Of a stretch of 64,000 bases of DNA, positions 24,685-35,329 are shown piece by piece. The position numbers and the translations under genes are program-made. A model generated the notes under the pieces. The model did not search any database. It saw only the letters and a program-made list of their open reading frames with translations, and was not told where the DNA came from. Each line of letters opens with the position of its first letter. The stretch's first letter is position 1. This DNA comes from Embiotoca jacksoni. Lineage: Eukaryota; Chordata; Actinopteri; Embiotocidae. The stretch spans positions 7,491,001 to 7,555,000 of the forward strand of contig JAKOON010000021.1 of assembly GCA_022577435.1 (NCBI GenBank). Reading direction: 5' to 3'.

Positions 24685-27600
24685 TCAGTTCATCTGCTTC
24701 ATCCTGTTGAGGGCGGAGCCTGCCTGGAACCATTCAATCTGCGTCTCGTTGAAGCTGTGGATGAGCTTCAGGCTCTCCTCGCTGCCGTCGCTGTGCTTCA
24801 CCATGGCGGTCAGAGACTGTGGAGGAACAGAAGAAAGGCTCGTTAAAAGAGGCTTTTTGCTGACAGCTCACTTTAAACCAGGCCGTTTTACCAGCTGCTC
24901 CGCACTCCTACCTTTCCTGGAGCGAAGGTCTTAAGTCCTTTGATGGAGATCTTGTCGTCGGGGCGGATCTTGTCGTAGTCTGATGGGTTGCTGAAGGTCA
25001 GGGGCAGCAGGCCCTGTTTCTTCAGGTTCGTTTCTAAGGACACGAAGGAGACATGGTTGTTCACCGAGATAAAAAGCCTGCAAACACGGGGGTCAAAGAT
25101 GTCCACGCTCCTAAATGCAGGGTGAAATATACTAGAATATATGTATAGTAGTTGTGTTTCCACCAGACAGTCAAGTACATTCATATCTGTCCAGAGAACC
25201 AACATAATGTATGCAGTGATGACTTTACAGGAATTTGTCCAATAAAGCTGATTCTGACTAAACATGATGCAACAAATAAAGATACATTACATGAAACATT
25301 AGCTCACCGTCTCCTTTTCTGTTCCTAAATTAAGGTGTTGAATAATGACCAGAAAAGTGTTTCTGACGATTACTATGATGTCACAATGAAATTAACCTTT
25401 TGGATATAAAATGATCCTATTCGACATTTGTGTGAAATGTTGTCATAATTTGCGCCAAGGCCCTCGAGTTAAGGCCACAAACATTTTGTGAGGTCACAGT
25501 GACCTTTGACCAACAAATTCTAATCAGTTCATCCAGTCCAGGAGAACGTTTGTTCCCTCGAGGCGTTCCCGAGATACCGCAAAAAACCGAATGCATAATT
25601 ATGCAAATTCAGGGCAAACTACGAAAGTGATGGACTGGAACAAATCACGAGACATTCAGCATGCAAAGGGGGACTTCAAGGCTTCCTCCATATACTAAAC
25701 TTCCCCCTCCTCCTGTGTAGTGTTCATGCGGTACCGTGGATTCTGGCGAAGCTCTTGACGATGATGGCTCTGCCGCCCAGATGCCTGGGCTCCAGCGCCG
25801 CATGCTCTCTGCTGGAGCCCTCGCCGTAGTTGTCGTCTCCAACCACGACCCACGACACACTGTTGGCCTGCACACAACCAGATACAAGGACTGAGTTCAT
25901 CTATTCAGCGTTTCAGCAGGACGTGCTTCCATTCAGAGCTCAGTGGCTTTCAAGTGTCGAACAGAAAGTAAAGCAACAGAATTCATGCGATTGGAGCAAG
26001 ATTATGAACGTTAACATTAAGAAAGAAGCAGCTTTGGCCGAATGATGATGATGAAGCTGAATCTTCCTCCTCTGGGATCCTCACCTTGTAGTGACGGGCC
26101 ACGTCAGGGACTCCTGCGTAATCTCCTGTCAGGTAGTTCTTGATTTTGTTCACAGCCTCGTTCTCGCTGTTCACCGCGCCGATCAGCATGTTGTTGGAGA
26201 TGTTGTCGAGGTGGCCGCGGAACTTCAGCCAAGGTCCCGCAGCGCTGATGTGGTCTGTGGTGCATTTTCCCTTCACCTACAGAGACAGAACGTGGTTACG
26301 ATTAAAAAAACAGCGCTTCTTCTTTCAGCAGCAGCGCAAACTGTTAAAACTCATGTCAGGGACCCGACCTTGATGAGGACCCGCATGTCCTCCAGATCGC
26401 TCCCGCTCCACTTGTCGAAGGGCTCCAGCAGCTGCAGCCGGTTGCTCTGCGGGCTGACGTCCACCTTCAGGCTGCTGCCGTCCGGGGGCGGGTGCTGGTA
26501 GGTGTCCTGGCCCGGGTCGAAGTCGCGGGAGGGCAGCTCGTCTCCGGTGGGGGGATCCAGCTTGAACTTCTCTCCGTTGGGGGCTGTGAGGTAATCCGTC
26601 TCGGGGTTGAAGTTTAACGTGCCGGCGATGGCGAGGGCGGTGACAATCTGAGGAGGAGGAGGAGGAGGAGGAGAAGAAGGGAGGCATTTAGGTTCACAAT
26701 ATGAGCTCGTGTGTCCTCGGCAGCGTGGACTGGTCTGTTGTGAGTTTACCTCAGGAGAAGTAACAAAGGCGTGCGTGGCAGGGTTCGCATCATTCCTGGC
26801 AGTGAAGTTTCTGTTGAAGGAGGTGACGATGGTGTTCTTCTCTCCTTTTTTCACATCACGCCTGAACACAAACACACAGACGGTATGTTGACGTGTGGAG
26901 TTGAACGAGCTGGCCGTGGAACAAACGCTTCCAAAGCTCTTGGTCTATAGCTACCTGTCCCACTGTCCGATGCAGGGTCCGCACGCGTTCGCCAGGACGA
27001 CACCTCCCACATTTTCGAGGATCTTTGACTACGGGAGAACAAAAGCACATTAAAGCTTTCATCACTTCACCACCTGTAAGGAAAGTGACTCTCCGCTTCT
27101 TCCCAGTGCCAGAACTCACGTATCCGTCTCTCTCGATGGTGGCGCGGATCTGCTCCGAGCCGGGGGTGACTGTGAACTGAGCTTGGCACTGGAGGCCTTT
27201 GTCCAAAGCCTGCTTGGCCACAGAGGCGGCGCGGCCCATGTCCTCGTAGCTGGAGTTGGTGCAGCTGCCGATCAGACCTGAAAAGTGAAAGCAACCAGAG
27301 GGAGTTAAACTCGCAACTTCATCCTTCTGGTAATGTTCATCTGTGGTCTGCAATTAACATAAAAAGCAGGAGTATGAATGAAGCCACGCAGCTAATCCCT
27401 CTCTGGTGGGTTCTTACCAACTTTGACCTCCAGCGGCCAGCCGTTCTTCTCAGCCACAGCACCGATTTCGGACACTGGGTGAGCCAGGTCGGGGGTGAAC
27501 GGTCCGTTAATGTGGGGCTTCAGCTGGACAGAGAAATAGCATGACGGTGAAGGAACACGCCGATTCTCAAATAAACTCGAAATGTACCACATGAACTGAA

Positions 27601-30600
27601 CCTCTCACGTACACATACATGTTGCTGTGAGTTATTACAGACATGATCAGTTCTAGTGGTAAAACGGGTATTCAGAGGTGAAGGCACATTCTGACAGCAC
27701 CCACACAGGTTTGCATGTTTTCAGAATAGGTACGAGGTGCGATTAAAAAAGTTCAGAAACTGTTCATGTGCACAAACGTAGCGCAGCACAGAAATGAGCA
27801 CGGAGCAGGAGGAAGTAATAACTTCTGTGGATAAGTTTTCCAAGTTACATCGCTTTATCAGCATCAGCACCTGTCTCACAAGTGTCTCTGTGTTCTCGTC
27901 CTCAAACGATTCCTCATTCATCACTCCCCGCCACCCTTACTTGCTGAATTTGACTTCTTCCTGTTCCCAAAAGTGAATTTCGAGCTGAAGCTGAGCTGTT
28001 TTGATACTGTGGAGGAGATCCACCATGAATCACAGATGGTGCCGGGAGAGCTTACAGAATAGGATTTCCTGGGAACCGTCCAAGCATAGCAGGAGCACCG
28101 CGAGCGCCGTGTCACTGCACAAGGACGCCACTTGTCTGCTGGGATGGCAGCCAGATTTAAATCAGGTGCAGTTTTTGCTTGTTGTGGGCGCAGTCGGAGA
28201 ACTTTTTCATCACACTGAGTAAATATTGTAATTTCACGAACAGCTTGCTTTTCAGCGGATTATAAAATACCATTAAAATAAACAATACAAAGTGTATAGA
28301 ATATACAAATAAAACTTCTGTGAGGAAAGTTGAGATTTGGTCATAAATCTCTGCAGTAGAACTCAGTGACCCCTGAATTATTCAATAAAAAGGCACAAAC
28401 ACCAAACAATCATTTAAAAAAAAAAGAAAAAAAAGACAAACCTCGTCCAGGTTGAGCTCGATGACCTGGTCGTACTCGCATCCTTCATCTGGTACCAATA
28501 AGTCAGCGTATTCATCAGACAGGGCAGCGATCTCTGAGGAGAAACACCAGGAGGAGGGAGCCGTGTTGAGACACACTGAATCTCACATTTACAACATCAA
28601 AGTCCTCCAGGGAAACTTCTGTAAACATAGTTTTGGATGACATTTCACACACTTTCAATTCCTCCATGTTTTCTGCATGAGAGGTTTTTTAACTGACCGC
28701 AATGCCTTTTTGTAATCTTGATTATGTTTTCTTTCAAGTGTGGTATTTGGCCAGATTCAAACAAAGCCCGCTACCAACTCGACACAACTCTATCATTAAG
28801 TTTTCGTCACTCTGCATGTGATTAAATGGGAATACTTTTTAAAACGTTATTTATAAGCCCTGAACTTACGTCCACGTCCTGTCTTCTCCATGTAGGTCCT
28901 CATGCGGTGGTTGTAGGGGAACACAGAGGTTGTGGCTCCGATCTCTGCTCCCATGTTGCAAATGGTGGCCATGCCTGCACACAAAGACACAATCATGAGC
29001 AGTACTGTTGTTATTGTTTCTACACATTTGGTATAAAGAGGGTTGTCTTGGTTTGAAGTGTGTTATTATGGAAGAGTGAAATGTGTTCAAGGTTAAAAAA
29101 AAAATTAAAAAAAAAAAACCTTTTATTTCTGACCTGTGCAGGAGATGGAGTCGACTCCCGGTCCGTGGTACTCCACGATGGCTCCGGTGCCTCCCTTCAC
29201 TGTCAGGATGCCGGCCACCTTCAAGATGATATCCTTAGGAGACGTCCAGCCGGAGAGTTTGCCGGTCAGCTTCACACCGATCACCTTAGAGGGGAATTTA
29301 TGGTGTTTTAGAAGTGCAGGAACGCAGAGACAAAACAGCTGCAGTTACATACTAGAGGGAGATGAAACAAAGAGACGCGGCAGAATAATGTGTGATAAAT
29401 GGTGGATTCTTCAAACCTGGGGACACTTGAGCTCCCAGGGGATTCCCGCCATGACATCGACTGCATCAGCTCCACCGACTCCAATGCAGATGGAACCGAG
29501 ACCACCACCGTTTGGTGTGTGGGAATCTGTACCAATGAGCATCACTCCTGGGTAGGCATAATTCTCTAGGATGATCTGTTAGGACACAAAAATACAACTG
29601 TTAGCATAATTATAGCACTATAATTACAGTGGCTCTAAAGATTAGCATGTGCAGCCAAAGCTTCTTTCAAATTTGAAGTAATTATACCTGGTGGATGATT
29701 CCAGAGCCGGGTTTCCAGAAGCCGACTCCGTATTTTGCCCCAGCACTGGACAGGAAGTTGTAGACCTCTTGGTTGACTTCCTACGAAGAGAGCCACGACT
29801 CCAGCTCAAGTTTAAGATGCTGCGTGTCACATTTTGACAAGAATTTATCATTACAACGCAAGAATATCTTCTGTAAACAAATCCCTCTCACCTTTGCCTT
29901 GGCCAAATCCGTCACCCCTCCAGTCTGAGCTTCGATCAGGTGGTCGCAGTGGATGGTGGAGGGCACGGCCACCTTTGGCAGGCCGCTGCTGATGAACTGG
30001 AGCATCGCCATCTGGGCGGTGGCGTCCTGCATGGCCACGCGGTCGGGCCGCAGGCGCAGGTAGGTGCGACCGCGGTCGATTTCCTGGTTGTGGGGGTCAT
30101 CGAGGTGGCCGTACACGATCTTCTCTGAGAGTGTGAGCGGCCGGTTGAGTCTGGAGAGAAAACATTGAACCATATCTTAATGATTAAAGGAGGCTGCATT
30201 TCATTTTGCAGTGCGAGTCGGGCAGACTGGTGAGAGCTGGAGAGACAACAACTATCCTGAACAACTGGGGTAAAGTTCAGACAAACATTCGCACAGATAA
30301 CAGAGTGTTTGAGGAAACAGAGATGTGACCAGGAGCACATAGAAGAACACTGACCTTTTGCGCACAATGTCAACATTGGACTGCAGCTTCTCGTAGTTGA
30401 CGAAGGAAGTGGGCTCGAAGCGGCTCATGGACACTTGGGCCTTGGCTCTGTAAGCTGCCGACACATGCAGGCGCCTCGCACCGTGACCCAGGGCCAGCTG
30501 GAGACACGAACACCACAAACATACCAGTATGAGCATAATCACAGAGCGGGCGATTTATATGGGCAGTCACCCAAAACACGGGGTTATTCGATATGTAAAT

Positions 30601-32541
30601 GTTTCTTTCAAGTTTAGTTCTTTTATTCTGAAAATCTTTGAAGGAGCGAGCCGAGAGAGCAGGCCGGGGGAATACTGTCCCCAAAACCCTCTTGATGTGG
30701 AAACATAACTTATATAATGGGAAGTTAGCTGGTGAATGCGATCCTGTTCTCAGTTCAGTCTCTAGTGTCAGATGTCGGCGCCTCATCTCACACATAAGGT
30801 CGACCACAAATACATTCTCAGCTTATGAAAACACTGGCTTCACTCCTTTGAAACACTCAATGAAGACTTTAGGGTTAATTTTTTTACATCAAACGGTGCA
30901 TGTGACTGGATTTACAAGGGGTGGAAACTTGAGGAGGCGTTTGTTTGTGTCCAGAGTCCTGCCCGATCAACTATAAAGTGGTCCTTATGTGACCTTTAAC
31001 CCACAAGCTCCCTCCGGAGCAGCTGCTGAGGAACGTCCAGGAGAAGACGGCGCTTCTACAGCTGCAGCTCGGTTTGAATATATATTTTCATGAATGATTG
31101 TAAAGCAAGCTGTGAGCAGAGATTTTTTTTTTTAAATCACGAGAATAAATCAAAGAAGCTTCCTGATAAGAAACTGTGGAGCCGCTGAAGGTCGACAATG
31201 ACCAGAAGATGCATCCTAAAGATTAGCGGTCACTCGATGAAATAATCGGTTGACTTTAAGTGTCAAGAGGCGACGAACAAAGAGCTGCTGTCAATCAATG
31301 AAGAAGACAATTCACGAGTTAACGCTGAAATCTAGTTTTAGGTTTAGTCATCAATTTTAGAGAGAATTAAGGGTAAAGTTTGAGGCTTGGCCTTCTGTAG
31401 GTTGTTTATTATACATTTTCTATGGATGTAGGTGAGAGGTGAGAGCCAACAACACCATATTATCACAATGCTGGATATGCAGAGTACTGCAATAACATAT
31501 TTCACAATCTGTTGCTGATTTATTACTTTTTTCAACTGCAAATTATATCCCCCAAAATAAAACATCAAGTTTCAGTCATCTCACATCCATCATTTCTATT
31601 ACAGCATTATGGGATTGTCAAATACACAGATTGACCCACAGGGTCATAAAACCACTGACAGATTTATTCTTTTATCTAAATAAGAAAAGACGAAGACTTG
31701 GCTCTCGTGTATCGATTCAATATTTGATCAATACCTCCCATTATTCAGTCCAAGGTCATAAACTAGTCAACATGTGACTTTCCAGGCCTAAAAACATACA
31801 GTTTTTTACGTCACTGTCAGAGGAGGCTGTTGTGGTTTTGTGGTCTCCCTTGTCTTCATCCCCCAGCGGTGAGCGTGATCTCCATTAGAGGTCAATCAGA
31901 GTCGACTTTGTCTTCGGATATTGTGAGTTTTGACACCTTGTAGTCTGTGATCATTAGATGACATCTAAAAACACTAAACAGTTATTACTGAACACGTGAC
32001 ACACGTCCTGTGAACCTCACAGCAGAGAGAGGGGATCTGTTTTTCTTTTAACAAATCCTCCCCCCCCCCTAAAAAAAAACTAAGGGCCAGGACCATGTTT
32101 TCTCCAGTATGTCCCCTGTGTCCCCTGTGTCCCCTGTGTCCAGACTGTGGATGTCAGCAGCCTGCTGGGAGTCTAACCTTGTTGTAACCTTGCTCTCTCA
32201 CGACAACCATTACAACGAGCCGACCAACGGTGGGTTCACGTCCTCCGGGTGTCGATCACAACTTCTTACAAACGGAGACATTAGCTGTGATTGATTCGTG
32301 ATTTATTTCTGTCAAGACCGTCTGTTCGGTCCAGCTCGGTCGGGGGACGCGGTGACCCGGACCGCGTTAAAAACCCGCTAATTACCGGTCTCAGACGTCC
32401 CGTCGGGTCACAGCCGCGCGGCGTCACATTCATTTAGTCGGAGGCGGAAAGTGAGTCTGTGAACACGCGTGATTAACAGAAACACGAGTCCGTTTTGTCT
32501 CTTACCTGGAGCCGGGCGGCGGTGAGACAGTAGGTTGCCAT
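24685..32541 (-). CDS. aco2: Aconitate hydratase, mitochondrial
   Basis: The enzyme isomerises citrate to isocitrate in the TCA cycle using a [4Fe-4S] cluster in the mitochondrial matrix. Seventeen exons: 32541-32506, 30497-30355, 30150-29892, 29780-29688, 29575-29417, 29284-29134, 28974-28870, 28533-28442, 27523-27418, 27277-27120, 27028-26955, 26861-26750, 26647-26369, 26276-26085, 25867-25735, 25033-24912, 24816-24685. They join in phase to 781 residues; human ACO2 has 780. The start MATYCLTAARLQ opens a transit peptide. Cluster ligands are Cys387 in SCTNSS and Cys450 and Cys453 in ACGPC. The catalytic serine region EGSSREHAA is near residue 671. MQDATAQMAMLQF and GTDSHTPNGGG are also intact. 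The C terminus is GSALNRMKQMN. No lesion is seen. An iron-responsive element overlaps the start codon, and phf5a lies head-to-head upstream. Confidence 0.98.
25430..25600 (+). repeat. Interspersed repeat, copy 2, in aco2 intron, with ERE and DR1 sites
   Basis: This copy matches the reverse complement of 17585-17725. It contains the palindromic estrogen-response element AGGTCACAGTGACCT at 25491-25505. The adjoining TGACCTTTGACC at 25500-25511 is, on the other strand, the DR1 element GGTCAAAGGTCA. It lies in the intron between the exons at 25735 and 25033. Confidence 0.75.
27733..28219. mobile_element. Mariner-like nonautonomous element, copy A
   Basis: The left end CGAGGTGCGATTAAAAAAGT and the reverse complement of the right end, CTCAGTGTGATGAAAAAGTT, form inverted terminal repeats. 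TA dinucleotides flank both ends (27731-27732 and 28220-28221), as expected of Tc1/mariner insertions. It sits in the aco2 intron between the exons at 28442 and 27523. Interior frames are broken; I do not recognise a full transposase. Confidence 0.7.
30498..32505 (-). other. aco2 intron 1, no further features seen
   Basis: This 2-kb intron separates the 12-codon first exon from exon 2. I see no recognisable exon or classified element in it. Confidence 0.6.
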
Positions 32542-32566
32542 TTTGTTCACTGACAAAGATGTGAGG
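32534..32566 (-). promoter_or_regulatory. Iron-responsive element (IRE) overlapping the aco2 start codon
   Basis: On the transcript the hexaloop CAGUGA (plus 32552-32547) is closed by UUUGU pairing with ACAAA. An unpaired C follows at 32558, and CAU then pairs with the AUG start codon in the lower stem. This is the canonical IRE layout: a CAGUGN loop, a five-base upper stem and a C bulge. Mammalian ACO2 mRNA has an IRE in the same place, bound by IRP1 and IRP2 to repress translation when iron is low. The assignment by structure and position is strong. Confidence 0.93.
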
Positions 32567-32574
32567 GTCGGCGG

Positions 32575-32582
32575 TGACGTCA
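32575..32582. promoter_or_regulatory. CRE palindrome at the aco2 promoter
   Basis: TGACGTCA lies 34 bases upstream of the aco2 ATG, inside GGTGACGTCACG, next to the IRE. It may fall in the core promoter or the extreme 5' UTR. CREB/ATF binding is inferred from the perfect consensus. Confidence 0.5.
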
Positions 32583-32595
32583 CGCGATTGTAAAC

Positions 32596-32700
32596 CCGTT
32601 TCTTCTTCTTCTTCTTCTTCTTCTTCTTCTTCTTCTTCTTCTTCTTCTTCTCTGGTTTGTCAGCAGCTGGCTTCCCTCCGTGCTACCGCCACCTTCCGTT
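32596..32700 (-). repeat. Dispersed GGTGGCGGT...AAGAAGAAG repeat with (TTC)n tail, at aco2 promoter
   Basis: Read on the minus strand it goes AAGGTGGCGGTAGCAC, then AAGCCAGCTGC, then a long AAG tract (about 32601-32650 as TTC on the plus strand). I recognise this arrangement as a common short repeat in fish genomes. A second copy in opposite orientation lies at 33571-33640. Confidence 0.65.
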
Positions 32701-33570
32701 AGAGGCCGGCTGGACAGCTTCCGCTTTGTCCACGTCCCTCTCAGGTCCAGTATGGTCTTCATCTTGTCCATTCCTCCCAATGCGTCCCCTCTCACATAAT
32801 CGCGGAAGATTTTTTTTTTTGTATTTCCACGCAAATTTTGATCAAATCTTAATTGCTTCATGATTAGTCAACAGGAGTATTGATTTGTCTAACATCAGAT
32901 TACAAAGTGCATAAACCATATAAACTGAGAATAGAGAATAATGAGTCAGCATTAGGCACCTTAAAATCTGACAGCATGTATAAAAACCTCATTGTGTCAT
33001 CAGGACACAAGCAGCAGCTATGGAAGACCAGATGACTGCAAAACTATTAGTAGAGATGTAAAGGCCCTTGGATAGCGCCATAGAGCCGCAGCTGATGAAG
33101 AAGGGGAATAATACTGTTGGTGTCCAGATGATTTCAACCCCAAAAGGCAAAGAGAGTTAAAAGAGAGTTAAAAGAGAGTTCTTGGCACTTCGACTTCATT
33201 TGCTCTCACAAGAACAGTATGTTTTAAAATTGACTCAGAAGACTTTTCTATTTTGACCCCAGCGAGGGATTCTCCACAGACTGCATATAAAAGTGCACAT
33301 TTTATTTATTTCCAACAACTAATTAACAAACAAATGTTTACAAAGTCGAGTTAAAATCCAGTATATTCTCTGACCATCTCAACTGCCTTCCTTTGATCAC
33401 GGTTGAAAATAATGAAGTAGGCTACATTTACTCACGTATCTGGCATATTTCAGGTTAAAGTTAGCTTTTAGAGACAGTGGATAAGTTAAAAGGGCTTTAT
33501 TAAAATATTTAACTGAAACAAGTTTGATATCCGGAGTGTCCCTACTTTATAAGGTGTTGTACCCTCTCCG
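32701..33570. other. aco2/phf5a head-to-head intergenic interval
   Basis: The two genes diverge from this stretch; their ATGs are 1.14 kb apart. It is AT-rich and unique, with no exon seen. Human PHF5A and ACO2 are also arranged head-to-head. Confidence 0.6.
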
Positions 33571-33640
33571 GTCCAGTAGGTGGCGGTGTGATTTACGGAG
33601 CTTTCACTGATACCAAAGAAGAAGAAGGAGGTCAAAGTTG
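33571..33640 (+). repeat. Dispersed CCAGTAGGTGGCGGT...AAGAAGAAG repeat at phf5a promoter
   Basis: The segment starts CCAGTAGGTGGCGGTGTG at 33573 and ends ACCAAAGAAGAAGAAGG about 40 bases before the phf5a ATG. It belongs to the same family as 32596-32700 but is inverted relative to it. Its first 13 bases also fit the CTCF core CCASYAGRKGGCR. Confidence 0.65.
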
Positions 33641-33677
33641 ACTCAAACCGCAGCGCTTTGCCTTACGTTAGCCGACA

Positions 33678-34719
33678 ATGGCTAAACATCATCCAGATTT
33701 GATCTTTTGCCGAAAACAAGCCGGTGTCGGTATGTTGTTGTTGTTTTTTTTTTAACCCATTTCACGTATAAGTGCTCTATACGGTCATTTGTGCTGCAGC
33801 CTGATTTCCATAATTGTAGTTTTTTTTTTCCCCCCTCGAAATAACATTAGCTGCTATGCTAACGGCTACAAGCATGGATCTCATTGAAAGTGTTTTTCGC
33901 CTCGAAGTGTTCAAGTCTGTTATTCTGATGTTTCAGCTTCACACTGATTTAAATGGCGGGGTTTTCTTTTTTTGCAAACGGGAGATAAATGAATCATCTT
34001 TAACGAAACGGCACCAAATGAACGTCACACTGACCGACTGCTTTGTTTTCACTCACAGCCATCGGGAGACTCTGCGAGAAATGTAAGTGTGAAATGTTGT
34101 GAATGTCCTTCTGTGTTAAATCTCCAAACAACAGGTTTTACATCACAAATCAGACCTTTTTTTTTTTAAACGACATTTCTCACAGTTTCACATGTTGCGT
34201 GTTTATGTCACGATGCAGAAAACATAAAATAAATAATAAATTGTTCTGTTGTTGTAGGATGATTAAAAAAAAATAATAATAAATTGGTGACAAAACATTT
34301 CAGCTGACCAAAAGAGATATTAAAGTTCCCCACTCGGGAAAATACGAGAAGTTAGAGGACAATATTCATTTTGTTGCATATATATGTAGATATAAAAAGT
34401 ATAGTAAAAGTATTTTTTGTACTGTATATACTGTGCATTTTACTGCTATTTTATTGCTTTTCTATTATTATCTTATTGCTTCCCGTATGCTGCTGTAGCG
34501 AAGAAATTTCCCCTCGGGGATTAATAAAGTAACTACCTAACCTAACCTAACCTATTGCTCACAATAAAGGCTGTTTTATTTTTACACTATATAGAAATGT
34601 TTCATCATCTGTAAACCCAGAAATGATCATTGTTTATTTATTTAAATCAATAACATGTCAACATGAATAAGAAATACATCACCGGGTTCAATGGACATGA
34701 CAAGTACATTACAATAATA

Positions 34720-34764
<45 letters not shown>

Positions 34765-35225
34765 GCCTCCTACTTGACTCTCTTGCTGTTCGCAGGCGAT
34801 GGAAAGTGCGTCATCTGTGATTCCTACGTGAGGCCGTGCACGCTGGTGCGCATTTGTGACGAGTGTAACTACGGATCCTATCAGGGACGCTGTGTCATCT
34901 GCGGAGGGCCCGGCGTGTCTGACGCCTACTACTGTAAAGAGTGCACCATCCAGGAGAAAGATGTGAGTGTCCTCCTCCTCCTTCTCTCTGTTTTACTGGG
35001 CACCGAAGCAACTCGGTAGAAAAATGTACATTACAAACTGAACCTGGCTGTAAATGTAAAATAGATGCGTTGCTTCTTCGAGATGAAATGTTTTCTAAAC
35101 GGTATTGTCTCTCTTTTTTTTTGTTCCCTCTCCAGCGAGATGGATGTCCAAAGATTGTGAACTTGGGCAGCTCCAAAACAGATCTGTTTTATGAACGGAA
35201 GAAGTACGGCTTCAAGAAGAGGTGA
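33678..35225 (+). CDS. phf5a: PHD finger-like domain protein 5A (SF3b14b), spliceosome subunit
   Basis: Four exons, 33678-33729, 34059-34082, 34796-34962 and 35136-35225, join to 110 residues, the length of the human protein. PHF5A is a small nuclear zinc protein of the SF3b complex in U2 snRNP. There it contacts SF3B1 near the branch-point adenosine pocket. The start is [17 protein letters not shown]. Repeated CxxC pairs (CEKC, CVIC, CDEC, CVIC, CKEC) form the knotted zinc fingers, and the end is [12 protein letters not shown]. As far as I can recall, every residue matches the mammalian protein, in line with extreme constraint on this family. A (TG)20 tract lies just upstream of exon 3. The gene is divergent from aco2 and converges on tef. 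Confidence 0.98.
34490..34556 (+). mobile_element. LINE/SINE 3' tail remnant in phf5a intron 2
   Basis: GAAATTTCCCCTCGGGGATT followed by AATAAAGTAACTACCTAACC is the typical 3' end of fish non-LTR elements, with a terminal short tandem repeat (CCTAA). The body upstream is decayed. A related tail on the other strand is at 43038-43072. Confidence 0.6.
34724..34763. repeat. (TG)20 microsatellite before phf5a exon 3
   Basis: The tract ends 32 bases before the exon 3 boundary at 34796, on the transcript strand as (UG)n. Confidence 0.97.
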
Positions 35226-35301
35226 AGACACCACGGCCCGGTCCTCATTTTAGTTTCCAGACTTTCTTACAATCTTCCAAGAAACATTTTTTTGACTCAT
35301 C

Positions 35302-35307
35302 AATAAA
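35302..35307 (+). terminator. phf5a: phf5a poly(A) signal
   Basis: AATAAA lies 77 bases after the stop codon, followed by a U-rich stretch (TTTTATATTTCTCTC) that would serve as the downstream element. The 3' UTR is short. Confidence 0.8.
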
Positions 35308-35329
35308 GCTCGATTTTATATTTCTCTCT

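Noticed and set aside
26091..26501. 136-aa plus-strand frame
   Set aside because: It is antisense to two aco2 exons (26276-26085 and 26647-26369) that encode conserved aconitase residues in phase.
33856..34086. 76-aa plus-strand frame starting MLTATSMDL
   Set aside because: It runs from phf5a intron 1 into the 24-nt exon 2 in another frame and shows no family similarity.
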